Positions 1 through 9,377 of a stretch of 64,000 nucleotides of DNA are shown in pieces. The translations under genes were made by a program, and so were the position numbers. The notes under the pieces were generated by a model. The model did no database searches. It saw nothing but the letters and a program-made list of their open reading frames with translations, and was not told where the DNA came from. The DNA is taken from positions 62,001 through 126,000 of the forward strand of contig JAEZWW010000042.1 in NCBI GenBank assembly GCA_023442945.1, given 5' to 3'. The stretch's first letter is position 1. Each line of letters opens with the position of its first letter. Source of the stretch: Pseudomonadota bacterium (lineage in GTDB: Bacteria; Pseudomonadota; Gammaproteobacteria; Burkholderiales; Burkholderiaceae_C).

Positions 1-746
1 TCGCTGCCGCGCGAGCACAGCAGGCCAAATTCCTGCGCGGTTTCAGCGTACTTCACCGCTTCTGCCGCGCTGTGGCTGCCGGTGACGACTTCAACACCGC
101 GGCCACCGTGCTCCTTGAACTCGGAAAACAGCGCATATTCCTCGTTCGGCGTGAAGCGGTAGCGCGCCGGATGCGCGATCACCGCGATGCCACCGGCTTG
201 CTGGACCCAGTTCACCGCGTCGCCCAGCTTGGCCCATTGGTGCGGCACGAAGCCGGGCTTGCCTTCGGTCAGGTAGCGGCGGAACACCTCTTGCGTGTCG
301 CGGCACACGCCGCTGTCGACGAGGAAGCGCGCAAAGTGCGTGCGCGAAATCAGCCGCGGGTTGCCAACGTAGCGCAAGGCGCCTTCATACGCGTCCTCGA
401 TGCCGACTTTGGCCAGTTGCTCGCCCATGGCGCGGGCACGCGGGCCGCGGCCGTCGCGCGTGTCAGCCAGGCCTTGGACGATGCGCGGGTCCTCGGGGTC
501 AAAACCCAGGCCGACGATGTGCACCGTGGTGTCGATGAAGGTGACGGAGATTTCCACGCCTGTCAGGTAGCCCATGCCCTGTGACTGTGCAGCGGCCTGG
601 GCGCGCTGCTGGCCGCCCAGCTCGTCGTGGTCGGTCAGCGACCACAGGTCCACGCCGTTGGCGCGGGCGCGCTCGGCAAGCGCTTCGGGGGTGAGGGTGC
701 CGTCGGAGACGACGGAGTGGCAGTGCAGATCGGCGTTGGCGGGCAT
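1..746 (-). CDS. PHP-domain phosphatase, RNase AM / 3',5'-nucleoside bisphosphate phosphatase family (3' end beyond window)
   Basis: The frame runs from ATG at 746 to the window edge without a stop, so about 248 residues are visible and the C-terminus is missing. The start MPANADLHCHSVVSDG carries the PHP metal motif HxH (His8, His10), followed by the second motif SLTDHDEL (His40), GVEIS (Glu65) and IAHPARY further on. These are the metal ligands of PHP phosphoesterases of the YciV/Rnm type, which remove 5' nucleotides from short RNA or pAp-like substrates in the cytoplasm. Family membership is clear; the exact substrate is inferred from homologues. The amidase stop lies 46 bp upstream on the same strand. 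Confidence 0.85.
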   Translation of the reverse strand, partial: MPANADLHCHSVVSDGTLTPEALAERARANGVDLWSLTDHDELGGQQRAQAAAQSQGMGYLTGVEISVTFIDTTVHIVGLGFDPEDPRIVQGLADTRDGRGPRARAMGEQLAKVGIEDAYEGALRYVGNPRLISRTHFARFLVDSGVCRDTQEVFRRYLTEGKPGFVPHQWAKLGDAVNWVQQAGGIAVIAHPARYRFTPNEEYALFSEFKEHGGRGVEVVTGSHSAAEAVKYAETAQEFGLLCSRGS

Positions 747-792
747 CACAGCGACGATTCTACGGAGCGCACCGGCGCGCGCCCGGCGCGCT

Positions 793-2199
793 TCACTCGG
801 CCGGCGGCTCGGGCCACGGGCGCTGCGGTGCGCGCAGGCCTTCAAAGGCGCGCGCCATCTGCAGCACGCCCAGGTCGTCAAAGCGCTGGCCGGCGATCTG
901 CAGGCCGATCGGCAGGCCGTCGTCGTCGTACCCGGCGTTGACCGAGATGGCGGGTTGCTCGCCCATGTTGAAGGGCACGGTGAAGCCGATGTGTTCCAGC
1001 CCACGCAGCGGGTCGTTGGTGGGCGACGCCCAGTCGAAGGGCGCGGGCGGGCAGGGCGCGGTGGGCGACAACACGTAGTCCAGCCCTTGCATGGCCTGGT
1101 TGGCGGCGACGCGCGTGGCGTGCGTTTGCGCGTAGGCCTGGAACACTTCGGTGCCACTCATCGCGTCAGCGCTTTCGGCCCAGGTGCGGATGACGGGCAG
1201 CACGCTGTCGCGCGCGTTCTCGGTCAGCGCGCGCATGTCGACCAGCGAGCGCATGCGCCAGAAGCGGTCCAGCCCGGCCAGCATGGCGGTCGTCATGAAC
1301 GGGGCGAGCGGCGTGACGATGGCGCCTTCGGCTTCGAAGCGCTGTGCAGCATCTTCGATGGCCGCGCGGATTGCGGGCGTCACGGGCAGGCCGCAGCCCG
1401 CGTCCAGCAGCAAGCCGATGCGCAGGCCGCGCAAAGACTTGGGCTTCTTCCAGACCGCGGCCCAGTCGATGCGCTGGGGCGGCAGGTTCATGCTGTCGCG
1501 CGCGTCGGTGCCGCTCAGCACCTGCATCAGCAGGGCGGCGTCGGCCACGTCGCGCGTCATGGGGCCGGCCGCGCGGCCCATGAAGGGCGGATCGATCGGC
1601 ACACGGCCCAGGCTGGGCTTGAGGCCGACGATGCCGCACCAGCCCGCCGGCAGACGGATCGAGCCGCCGATGTCGGTGCCGATGTGCAGCGGCCCGTAGC
1701 CCGCGGCGCAAGCCGCGCCCGCGCCGGCGCTGGAGCCGCCCGGCGTGCGGGACACATCCCACGGGTTGCGCGTGATGCGGTGAAAGGTCGACAGGCCGGA
1801 CGACAACATGCCGTAGTCCGGCATGGTGGTCTTGCTGATCAGCACGGCGCCGGCTTCGTGCACGCGGGCGGCCGGCGGCGCGTCGGCCGCGGCCGGCACC
1901 AGCGGCGTGGCGCGCGTGCCCAGCGGCACCGGGTCGCCTTGCGTGGCGATGTTGTCCTTGATGGTGATCGGCACTCCGTCCAGCGCGCCTATCGGCCGGC
2001 GGCGCAGCCAGCGCGCTTCGGACGCGCGGGCCGCCGCCAGTGCGGCGTCGGGCTTGAGCAAATAGGTGGCGTCCAGCGCCGGCTCCCAACGCGCGATCTG
2101 CGCCAGCACGTCGCGCAGCACCTCGACGGGTGAAAACGCACGGCGGCGGTAGCCGTCCAGCAGCTCCAGCGCGCTGAGTTGGTGCAAGGAATCGGTCAT
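793..2199 (-). CDS. Amidase (amidase signature family)
   Basis: A 468-residue amidase-signature enzyme that hydrolyses an amide bond to acid plus ammonia or amine. The Ser-cisSer-Lys triad is visible: Lys81 in ITIKDN, Ser156 in GGSSAG and Ser180 in DIGGSIR. The glycine-rich signature spans about residues 154-195. The frame could begin 16 codons earlier (2247), but that extension runs towards a dispersed repeat and looks unlike an amidase N-terminus, so MTDSLHQL at 2199 is preferred. No ribosome-binding site is obvious for either start. It is downstream of the ABC substrate-binding protein on the same strand, so it may process an imported amide or peptide. The substrate cannot be told from sequence. 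Confidence 0.88.
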   Translation of the reverse strand: MTDSLHQLSALELLDGYRRRAFSPVEVLRDVLAQIARWEPALDATYLLKPDAALAAARASEARWLRRRPIGALDGVPITIKDNIATQGDPVPLGTRATPLVPAAADAPPAARVHEAGAVLISKTTMPDYGMLSSGLSTFHRITRNPWDVSRTPGGSSAGAGAACAAGYGPLHIGTDIGGSIRLPAGWCGIVGLKPSLGRVPIDPPFMGRAAGPMTRDVADAALLMQVLSGTDARDSMNLPPQRIDWAAVWKKPKSLRGLRIGLLLDAGCGLPVTPAIRAAIEDAAQRFEAEGAIVTPLAPFMTTAMLAGLDRFWRMRSLVDMRALTENARDSVLPVIRTWAESADAMSGTEVFQAYAQTHATRVAANQAMQGLDYVLSPTAPCPPAPFDWASPTNDPLRGLEHIGFTVPFNMGEQPAISVNAGYDDDGLPIGLQIAGQRFDDLGVLQMARAFEGLRAPQRPWPEPPAE

Positions 2200-2240
2200 G
2201 GCGATGGCGGTCGTCGAATGGGTGGAACAAGCCGCTGTTT

Positions 2241-2300
2241 CAAGCAAAATGGGTCGTTGGCCCTAGGGGAATCTGCGCGGCCAGCTATCAAATAAGGAGT
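2241..2300 (+). repeat. Family A dispersed repeat, copy 1
   Basis: Intergenic copy between the amidase and the substrate-binding protein gene. It has the family layout: a caagcaaaat-like left part, gccctagggg, ctgcgcggccagctatcaaa core, and aggag at the right. The orientation in which the core reads ctgcgc-NN-cagcta is called plus here. Confidence 0.75.
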
Positions 2301-2346
2301 ATTGATGCGCAGGCGACGGCCTTCGTCACCGCCTGCGCACGGCGCG

Positions 2347-3834
2347 TCAACTCCAGCCCAGCGTCGACAAGTCGTTGACGAAGATCGGCATGTCCTTCCA
2401 CAGCCCCGTCACGTTCTTGTTGGCCACCGTGAGCCACTGCGGCTGGTACAGCCAATCGAGCACGGCGTCGTCGGCCAGCATCTTTTGCGCGTCGCCCAGC
2501 AGCTTGTTGCGCTCGGTGACGTTGGCGGTGTTCTTGACGCGGCTGTATAGCTCGTTGAATTTCGGGTTGTTGTAACCCCAGTAGTAGTCGGGCTTGGTGA
2601 AGTTGTCCAAATCGAACGGTTCGACGTGGCTGATGATCGTCAGGTCGTAGTTGTGCGCACCGCCGTAGGTGTTGGCCAGCCACTGCGCCCATTCCACGTT
2701 CTGCACCTTGGCCACGATGCCGACCTTGGCCAGCTGCGACACGATCACCTCGCCGCCCTGGCGCGCGTAGGGGGGCGGCGGCAGCACCAGGCTCAGCTCC
2801 AGCGGCGTGGTGACGCCGGATTCTTTCAGCAGCGCCTTGGCCTTGTCGGGGTTGTAGGGGTTGATGGCTGTGGTGTCGACGTAGCCCGGCGCGCCCGGCA
2901 CGTAGTGGCTGCCGATCGGCACGCCCAGGCCATCGGCGCCGCCAGCGATCACGGCCTTGCGGTCGATCGCGGCGTTGATGGCGCGGCGCACGCGCACGTC
3001 GTTCAAAGGCTTCTTGGCGTTGTTGATGGCCAGCACCGTCTTGGCGCGCGAGCCGCTGACGATGCTTTGCAGACGCGGGTTGCGCTTGAACTGTGCGGCC
3101 CCGCGCGGCGTGACGCGCACGAAGGCGTCCACGTCGCCCGCCAGCACGGCCGCGACCTGCGCCGCGGGGTCGCTGATGAAGCGGAAGGTGGCGCGCTTGA
3201 TCTTCAGGCTGCCCGGCGCGCGGTAGCTGGGCGAGGCCTTCAGCACAATCGACGAGCCCTTGGACCAGTTGTCCAGCACGTACGGGCCGGTGCCGACGGG
3301 TTTGGTGGCGTTGGTATCGGCGCTCTTGGGCTCGACCATCACGGCGGTGGCCTGGCCCAGGTAGAACAGGAAGTCCGGGTCCGGCTCCTTGTTGACGATG
3401 ACCACGGTGTGGTCGTCGACCGCGCGCACGCTTTCCATGGCGGCGAAGGTGCGCTTGTCCTTGTTGGTGCTTTTCTCGCCCGCGGCGCGTTCAAAGCTGT
3501 ACTTCACCGTCTGCGCGTTGAACGGCTCGCCATTGCTGAACTTCACGCCTTTGCGCAGGTAGAAGGTGGTGGTGCGCAGGTCGGGCGACACCTCCCAGCG
3601 CTCTGCCAGCAGCGGCGTCACCTTGCCGTCCGACTGGATCTTGGTCAGCGTCTCGAGGATGTTGTACTGCACGACCTCGGCAATGGCCGACGCGGCGCCC
3701 GCGGTCGGGTCCAGGCCCGGCGGCTCCAGCGTCATGCCCAGCACGATGCTGTCCTTGCGCGACTGGGCCAGCGCAGGCAGGTGTGCCAGCGCGGCAGCGG
3801 CGGGCACGGTCAGGGCGAAATCGCGGCGTTTCAT
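2347..3834 (-). CDS. ABC transporter substrate-binding protein, family 5 (peptide/nickel type)
   Basis: A 495-residue periplasmic binding protein of the DppA/OppA class. The N-terminus MKRRDFALTVPAAAALAHLPALAQ has a basic n-region, hydrophobic core and ALA-Q cleavage site, with a Tat-like double Arg. The mature protein shows family-5 landmarks such as GLDPTAG, LAERWEVSPD, FYLRKGVKFSNGEPFNA and TGPYVLDNWSKGSSIVL. A gaggag motif lies 8-13 bp before the ATG. It should deliver a peptide or similar solute to the permeases encoded at 11.2-13.2 kb, from which it is separated by the nuclease gene on the opposite strand. The ligand is unknown. Confidence 0.88.
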   Translation of the reverse strand: MKRRDFALTVPAAAALAHLPALAQSRKDSIVLGMTLEPPGLDPTAGAASAIAEVVQYNILETLTKIQSDGKVTPLLAERWEVSPDLRTTTFYLRKGVKFSNGEPFNAQTVKYSFERAAGEKSTNKDKRTFAAMESVRAVDDHTVVIVNKEPDPDFLFYLGQATAVMVEPKSADTNATKPVGTGPYVLDNWSKGSSIVLKASPSYRAPGSLKIKRATFRFISDPAAQVAAVLAGDVDAFVRVTPRGAAQFKRNPRLQSIVSGSRAKTVLAINNAKKPLNDVRVRRAINAAIDRKAVIAGGADGLGVPIGSHYVPGAPGYVDTTAINPYNPDKAKALLKESGVTTPLELSLVLPPPPYARQGGEVIVSQLAKVGIVAKVQNVEWAQWLANTYGGAHNYDLTIISHVEPFDLDNFTKPDYYWGYNNPKFNELYSRVKNTANVTERNKLLGDAQKMLADDAVLDWLYQPQWLTVANKNVTGLWKDMPIFVNDLSTLGWS

Positions 3835-3940
3835 CTCCAGGGCTCTCCTCGTGTGACGGGCAAGTGGGGCGCATGGTAGCGCAGGGCGCTCCGTGTCATT
3901 GGCGTTTCATCAATCCCTGCGACAAACGACCGGTGGCGCG

Positions 3941-3961
3941 CCCTGAGGGGGGAGCGCGGTG
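3941..3961 (+). repeat. Possible family B repeat fragment
   Basis: A ccctgagggggg-agcgcgg stretch just before the ExeM-type gene resembles part of the GC-rich family B element seen at 32.1 and 42.1 kb. It is short, so the assignment is weak. The rest of the 141-bp divergent gap shows no convincing promoter. Confidence 0.3.
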
Positions 3962-3975
3962 TTTTTCGTTCAGCC

Positions 3976-6900
3976 ATGTACAAGAATCTTTGCGCCAGCT
4001 TGCTGTGGGTCTGTGGTCTCGCCTGCTCCAGCGCTTTTGCCGCGCCCATCGCCTTCAATGGGTCGTACAACCAGCAGTTCGATACGCTGGCGACCTCCGG
4101 ATCCGCTAACGCGTGGACCAACGGTGAAACCATCCAGGGCTGGTACCTGTTCAAAAGCGATCTTTCCGCGGTTTCAACCTACCGCGCTGACAGCGGCACT
4201 GCCAACAACGGCGCTTTTTACAGCTACGGCAGCAGCGGTGCAACAGAGCGCGCCCTGGGCGGAGTGGGTTCGGGCAATTTCGAAGGCTTCATGGCACTGG
4301 CTGCCACCAACGCGACGACCGCCACGATCAATACATTGAACCTGCGCTTTGATGGCGAGCAGTGGCGCAATGGGGGCAATATCAGCGCCCAGACGATGAG
4401 GCTGGAGTACGGCATCGGGGACAGCTTTGCCAATGTCACGACGTGGACCCCAGCGGGGGCATCGTTCAATTGGTCGTCCGTCGTCAATGCAGCCAGCGCC
4501 GCTGCGGTAGACGGCAACGTCGCGGGTCGCGTGGCGGATGTAGGCGGCGCGCTGAGCAATCTGGACTGGGCACCCGGCGCCACACTGTGGCTGCGCTGGG
4601 TCGAAGCCAACGACCCTAGCAATGATCATGGCCTGGCAATCGACAATGTGCGCCTTACCATCGGTGGCGGGGGCGTGGCAGGCGTTTTCACGCCGCCGGC
4701 GGGGACGACGTCCGGCAGCTCTGACGCTTCCACCGCGATTGCGTTGGACGCCGATTGGATGGTGGTGGGTGACGACGAGGCGAATGTGCTGCGTGTCTAC
4801 CCACGTGCCGGCGGCGCGGCGGTGAAGGAGTGGTCGTTTGGCACCCAGTTGGGAATCGGCACGTCGGAGCTGGATCTGGAGGCCAGCACACGCGTCGGCA
4901 ACCGGCTGTACTTCACGGGTTCTCACAGCAACAAGAAAGACGGCAGCGAAGCAAACAACCGCGAACATCTGTTTGCCGTGGATGTCAGCGGCACCGGCGC
5001 AGCCACCACGTTCACATACGTCGCGGAGTACGGCGGCCTGGAGCAAGCACTGGCCGTTTGGGACACCAGCAACGCCCACAGCAAGGGCGCCAACTATTTC
5101 GGTCTGGCCGCATCTTCGGCCGGCGGCGTCGTGCCGGAGGCCAGCAACGGCTTCTCGATCGAAGGCTTGGCTGCAACCAGCAGCGGTCAATTGCTGCTGG
5201 GCTTCCGCGCACCGCAAGCCAACGCTGCACAGCGCACCAAAGCGTTGCTGATTCCCTTGACCAACCCGGCAGCCGTGTTGACCGGTGCCAACCCGGTCTT
5301 CGGTGCGCCGATCGAGCTGGACCTGGGCGGTCGCGGCGTGCGATCGATCGAACGGGCGGACGACGGCAAGTTCCTGATCGTTGCGGGCCCCGCCGGGGCG
5401 GCCACCGTTACCAACAGCAGCAGCAACTTCGTGCTGTATGTGTGGGACGGTGCAAGCACGACGGCCCAACGGCTGGACAATGCGCTGGATCCGCTCCTGG
5501 CCAGCACCGGTGGCAGCTTTGAGAGCCTGGTCAGTCCTGCCAGCACCGCAGCCGGCACCCGGGTGCAACTGCTGCAGGACAACGGCGACACCGTCTGGCC
5601 CGGCCGCACGAAACCGTCTAAGGATCTGCAGCCGGCCGACCAGCAGTTTGTGGGCAACTGGATCACCCTGGGCAACCCGGTGGCGACGGACACCACGCCA
5701 CCCGTGCTGCAGTCCAGCACACCAGCGGCTGGTGCTACCGGGGTGGACCCTACGGCCAGCATTCAACTGGTGTTCAGCGAAACCGTACGCAACGGTGGCG
5801 GATCTTTCGAACTGCGTTCTGGTGGCACCTTGATCTCCACCCTGCCGGCGGGTGACGCGAGCGTGGCCACCTTCAGCGGCAGCACCTTGACCTTGCGCCC
5901 CCCCGCGGGGCTCAGCCCCAACACCGCCTACACCCTGGCGGCGGTCGGCTCACCGGTAGTTGACCAGGCTGGCAACGTTTGGGCCAGCAGCAACCTGAGT
6001 TTTACCACCGGTGCGCCGGCGCCCGTGATGCGCACGGTGCTGATTTCCGAAGTCAACTCCAACGCCACCCCCGGGGGCGACTTTTTTGAGATCTACAACT
6101 ACGGCAGCACGTCGGTCAACCTGGCCGACTGGCGCTGGACCGACAATTCGGAAGATTTTTCCAACGGCAAGGTGTTGCCTGCCGGAACGACGCTGGCGCC
6201 CGGTAAGGCGCTGGTGATCGCGACCGAAAGTGACGCGCCGGCCTTCTGTGCAGCCTGGGGTCTGGCGGCGTGCGATGGCGTGATCCGCGTGTCCGGGAAG
6301 GGCTTGGGCAAAGCGGACGCCGTGCTCTTGTACGACCCCAGCGGACAACTGGTCGCTTCCCTCAACTACGGCACCACGGCGGTCTATGGGGCCAATCCTG
6401 CAACCAGTGGAGCGGGGCGTCCCCCGGTTGCCGGCTCCCACGCGGGTCCGGCGTTTGCTCCTGCCGGCAGTTCGGTCAACGATGGCGTGTCCGCCGTTTG
6501 GGACGGCCAATCCACCAGCGCACCGCGCTATGTGCCCGCGGCCGTTGGCCAGTTGGGTGGCTTCGCGCAGCCCGGGGCAGCGGCCAACATCGGGTCGCCC
6601 GGCGTGTCGGGTGGGACGTCCCCGAGTGCAGGGATCACGCTGATTTCTGCGATCCAAGGACCGGGCGAGGCTTCGCCCAAGGTTGGCGAGTCGGTCACCG
6701 TGCGCGCCGTGGTCACCGCGTACCGCCCGGGGCTCAGCGGCTTTTTCCTGCAGGAAGAAGCGGCCGATTCCGATGGCAACGACGCCACGTCCGAGGGCAT
6801 CTTCGTGTTCTATGGCGGCACGAATCCGGGCGTGACCGACGCTACCGTCGGCCAGTTGGTCGAGCTGAAAGCCGTGGTGGGCGAGTACCGCAATCAGACC

Positions 6901-9333
6901 CAGTTGGCCAACGTGACAGGCTTTGAAGTCAAAGGCCCTGCGGCGTTGCCCAACCCCGTGGTGTTGACGCTGCCTGTGACCGACATGGCGGTTCTGGAGC
7001 GCTACGAGGGCATGCGTGTCGAGGTGCGCCCTGCCAGCGGGCAGCTGGTCGTGACCGACACCCAAACGCTGGGCCGTTACGGCACCGTGACACTCAGCGT
7101 CGGCCAGCCACAGGTGCAGTTCACGGAAACGAACGCGCCCAGTGCCAGCGGTTTTGAGGCCTTCGTCAAAGCCACCCAGCGCGGCCAGATCATCCTGGAC
7201 GACGGCATCAGCGCGCAGAATCCGCCCACGGTGTACGGCCGCAACGGCCAGCCGCTGTCGGCCAGCAACACCTTGCGCGCCGGTGACGCGGTGAACAGCG
7301 TGGTGGGCGTGCTCGATCAGTTCGTGGACTCTGCCGCCGCAGTGCATGAAACCAGCTACCGCGTCCAGCCAACGGTTGCGCCCAACTTCAGCGGTCCCGA
7401 GCGCCCGACGGCGGCGGACTTCAAGGCTGCGGTGGGGGCGGCCGGCCTGAAGATCGCTTCCGCCAACGTGCTGAACTATTTCAACGTGACCGGCGCGACC
7501 AGCGGCCCATCGCAAGTCATGTTCACCACGCCGCTGGGGAATCAGCAGGGCATTCGCGGCGCCAATAACGCGCAGGAGCTGGAACGCCAGCGCGCGAAGA
7601 TCGTCGCCAACCTGGTGGGGCTGGACGCCGATATCTACGGCCTGATGGAAGTGCAGAACAATGGCTCCGGCCCCTCTGGCGCGCTGAAAGACCTGACCGA
7701 TGCGCTCAACGCCAGCTCCGACAAACCCGCCGGAGCGCGCTACGACTACGTGAAGGCGCCGTTCAAGGAAGGTGCGGCCGAGGTGGCAGGCGCCGGGACC
7801 GATGCTATTACCGTGGCCATCATCTACCGCGCTGACCGTGTTCAACCCGCGGGCATGGCGGCCGTGGCCAGCCCGGTGACGTACCCGGCCTTCAGCGCCA
7901 CCGGCGGCAGCCGCGTGCCTGTGGCACAGACCTTCGCTGTGCCGGTGGGTGGGGGCATGACCGACCAGATCACGGTCGTGGTCAACCACTTCAAGTCCAA
8001 GGGCACCGTGCTTGCCAGCCCTGGCAACGCCGACCAAGGGGATGGTCAGGGCGCCAACAACGCCGCACGCGTCATGGCGGCCAATCAGCTCAAGAGCTGG
8101 CTGGATACCAACCCCACCGGGGCCACCGTCAGTAACTTGGTGCTTGTGGGCGACTTCAACGCCTACGGCAAAGAGCAGCCCATCACCACGCTGGAGGGCC
8201 ATGGCTTCGTCAAGGTCAGCCAGGGTGATTCCTATTCGTTTGACGGCCTGTGGGGGTCGCTGGACCACATCTTCGTCAGCGCGGCTTTGCAAGCGCGCGT
8301 GGGCAAGGTGGCCAAGTGGGCGATCAACGCGCAAGAGCCGGTTGCGCTGGACTACAACACCGAATTCAACAAACCGGCCAGCTTCTACGCGGCCACGCCT
8401 TACCGGTCCAGCGACCACAACCCCATCGTGCTGGGGCTGCTGCTGGGCAATCAACCGCCTGCGATTTCGGGTATCCCGGCTGCGCCGCGCACAGTCGTCG
8501 CCGGCCAGGCTTTTGGCCTGGACGGGGTGACCGTGTCCGATCCGGAAGGCGGTACGTTGACGCTGACGATCGCCGCGAGCAACGCGCGGCTGTTGGGTCT
8601 GATCGACGCCGATGCGGCCCAGCCGGGCCTGCAGTTGACCGGCACGCCGACCCAGATCAATGCGCTGTTGGCCCAAGCCGCGGTCATTGCCGATGGGACC
8701 GGTGCCGAGCTGACGTTCACCCTGACGGACGGCGCCACGGCACCTGTCGTGGCAAAAATGGCGTTCAACGTGACGCCCGCAGGCACCGTGGATCCGTCCA
8801 ACCAGTTCAACCTGGGCATCCCGGGTCAGCAGGCGGTGACAGGCACGGTCACTGGCGGTGGCGCGACTTGCCGCGTGGTGCCGTCGCCGCAGGTGGTCAC
8901 GCCAGGCGCCGCCGGTGCTCAGGGCCTGCCTCGACCCAACGCGAGCCTGCCGTATGGGATGTTCTCGCTCAAGACGCAGAACTGCGACAAGGGCGCGATG
9001 GTGACGGTCAAGCTCACCTTCCCGGTCGCGCTGCCGACCGATGCCGAGTACTGGAAGTGGGGTAGGAGCGCGGCCAACACCAGCGCGCACTGGTACCCGT
9101 TGCCGGCCAGCATCCTGGGCAACACCGTCACTTTTGCTCTGCGCGACGGCGGCCTCGGCGATGACGACCTGAGTGCCGACGGCAACATCGTCGATCCGGG
9201 CGCACTGGTGGTGGCGGCTGCCGTTGGACCGACGCCGGTGCCAACCTTGGGGCAGTGGGGGCTGCTGCTGCTGGCGCTGTGCTTAACTGGCTTGGCCCGA
9301 AAGGGCTATGCGGGGACGGCCCGCCGCCGCTGA
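3976..9333 (+). CDS. Secreted multidomain ExeM/NucH-type endonuclease with IPTL-type C-terminal sorting signal
   Basis: A 1785-residue exported protein. Approximate order: signal peptide 1-22 (cut after SSAFA); PEP-type N-terminal domain to 235; DUF3616-like region 250-565; SbsA-type Ig domain 575-680; lamin-tail domain from 684 (ISEVNSN); OB-like domain 887-990; endonuclease/exonuclease/phosphatase domain 1157-1491 with NVLNYFNV, MEVQNNG, GDFNAYGKEQP, SLDHIFVS and SSDHNP; Ig-like 1493-1600; a choice-of-anchor-U-like domain (YGMFS...YWKWG...GGLGDDDLSADG); and a tail from 1755 (VPTLGQWG, hydrophobic stretch, ARRR) matching the IPTL-CTERM pattern. It probably degrades extracellular DNA at or beyond the outer membrane. 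No exosortase gene is present here. The ATG has a weak, distant ribosome site and no alternative in-frame start. Confidence 0.88.
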   Translation: MYKNLCASLLWVCGLACSSAFAAPIAFNGSYNQQFDTLATSGSANAWTNGETIQGWYLFKSDLSAVSTYRADSGTANNGAFYSYGSSGATERALGGVGSGNFEGFMALAATNATTATINTLNLRFDGEQWRNGGNISAQTMRLEYGIGDSFANVTTWTPAGASFNWSSVVNAASAAAVDGNVAGRVADVGGALSNLDWAPGATLWLRWVEANDPSNDHGLAIDNVRLTIGGGGVAGVFTPPAGTTSGSSDASTAIALDADWMVVGDDEANVLRVYPRAGGAAVKEWSFGTQLGIGTSELDLEASTRVGNRLYFTGSHSNKKDGSEANNREHLFAVDVSGTGAATTFTYVAEYGGLEQALAVWDTSNAHSKGANYFGLAASSAGGVVPEASNGFSIEGLAATSSGQLLLGFRAPQANAAQRTKALLIPLTNPAAVLTGANPVFGAPIELDLGGRGVRSIERADDGKFLIVAGPAGAATVTNSSSNFVLYVWDGASTTAQRLDNALDPLLASTGGSFESLVSPASTAAGTRVQLLQDNGDTVWPGRTKPSKDLQPADQQFVGNWITLGNPVATDTTPPVLQSSTPAAGATGVDPTASIQLVFSETVRNGGGSFELRSGGTLISTLPAGDASVATFSGSTLTLRPPAGLSPNTAYTLAAVGSPVVDQAGNVWASSNLSFTTGAPAPVMRTVLISEVNSNATPGGDFFEIYNYGSTSVNLADWRWTDNSEDFSNGKVLPAGTTLAPGKALVIATESDAPAFCAAWGLAACDGVIRVSGKGLGKADAVLLYDPSGQLVASLNYGTTAVYGANPATSGAGRPPVAGSHAGPAFAPAGSSVNDGVSAVWDGQSTSAPRYVPAAVGQLGGFAQPGAAANIGSPGVSGGTSPSAGITLISAIQGPGEASPKVGESVTVRAVVTAYRPGLSGFFLQEEAADSDGNDATSEGIFVFYGGTNPGVTDATVGQLVELKAVVGEYRNQTQLANVTGFEVKGPAALPNPVVLTLPVTDMAVLERYEGMRVEVRPASGQLVVTDTQTLGRYGTVTLSVGQPQVQFTETNAPSASGFEAFVKATQRGQIILDDGISAQNPPTVYGRNGQPLSASNTLRAGDAVNSVVGVLDQFVDSAAAVHETSYRVQPTVAPNFSGPERPTAADFKAAVGAAGLKIASANVLNYFNVTGATSGPSQVMFTTPLGNQQGIRGANNAQELERQRAKIVANLVGLDADIYGLMEVQNNGSGPSGALKDLTDALNASSDKPAGARYDYVKAPFKEGAAEVAGAGTDAITVAIIYRADRVQPAGMAAVASPVTYPAFSATGGSRVPVAQTFAVPVGGGMTDQITVVVNHFKSKGTVLASPGNADQGDGQGANNAARVMAANQLKSWLDTNPTGATVSNLVLVGDFNAYGKEQPITTLEGHGFVKVSQGDSYSFDGLWGSLDHIFVSAALQARVGKVAKWAINAQEPVALDYNTEFNKPASFYAATPYRSSDHNPIVLGLLLGNQPPAISGIPAAPRTVVAGQAFGLDGVTVSDPEGGTLTLTIAASNARLLGLIDADAAQPGLQLTGTPTQINALLAQAAVIADGTGAELTFTLTDGATAPVVAKMAFNVTPAGTVDPSNQFNLGIPGQQAVTGTVTGGGATCRVVPSPQVVTPGAAGAQGLPRPNASLPYGMFSLKTQNCDKGAMVTVKLTFPVALPTDAEYWKWGRSAANTSAHWYPLPASILGNTVTFALRDGGLGDDDLSADGNIVDPGALVVAAAVGPTPVPTLGQWGLLLLALCLTGLARKGYAGTARRR

Positions 9334-9377
9334 CGCACAAGGGCTGCACAAGTGTGCGCCGCGCTCGCGGTGCACGC

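Noticed and set aside
574..2133. A 519-codon plus-strand frame opposite the amidase
   Set aside because: The amidase triad and signature on the minus strand are clear; the plus product is a shadow.
5950..9090. A 1046-codon open frame on the minus strand opposite the ExeM-type gene
   Set aside because: Its composition is typical of an antisense shadow (Arg/Gly/His-rich), while the plus strand has recognisable nuclease, Ig-like and lamin-tail domains.
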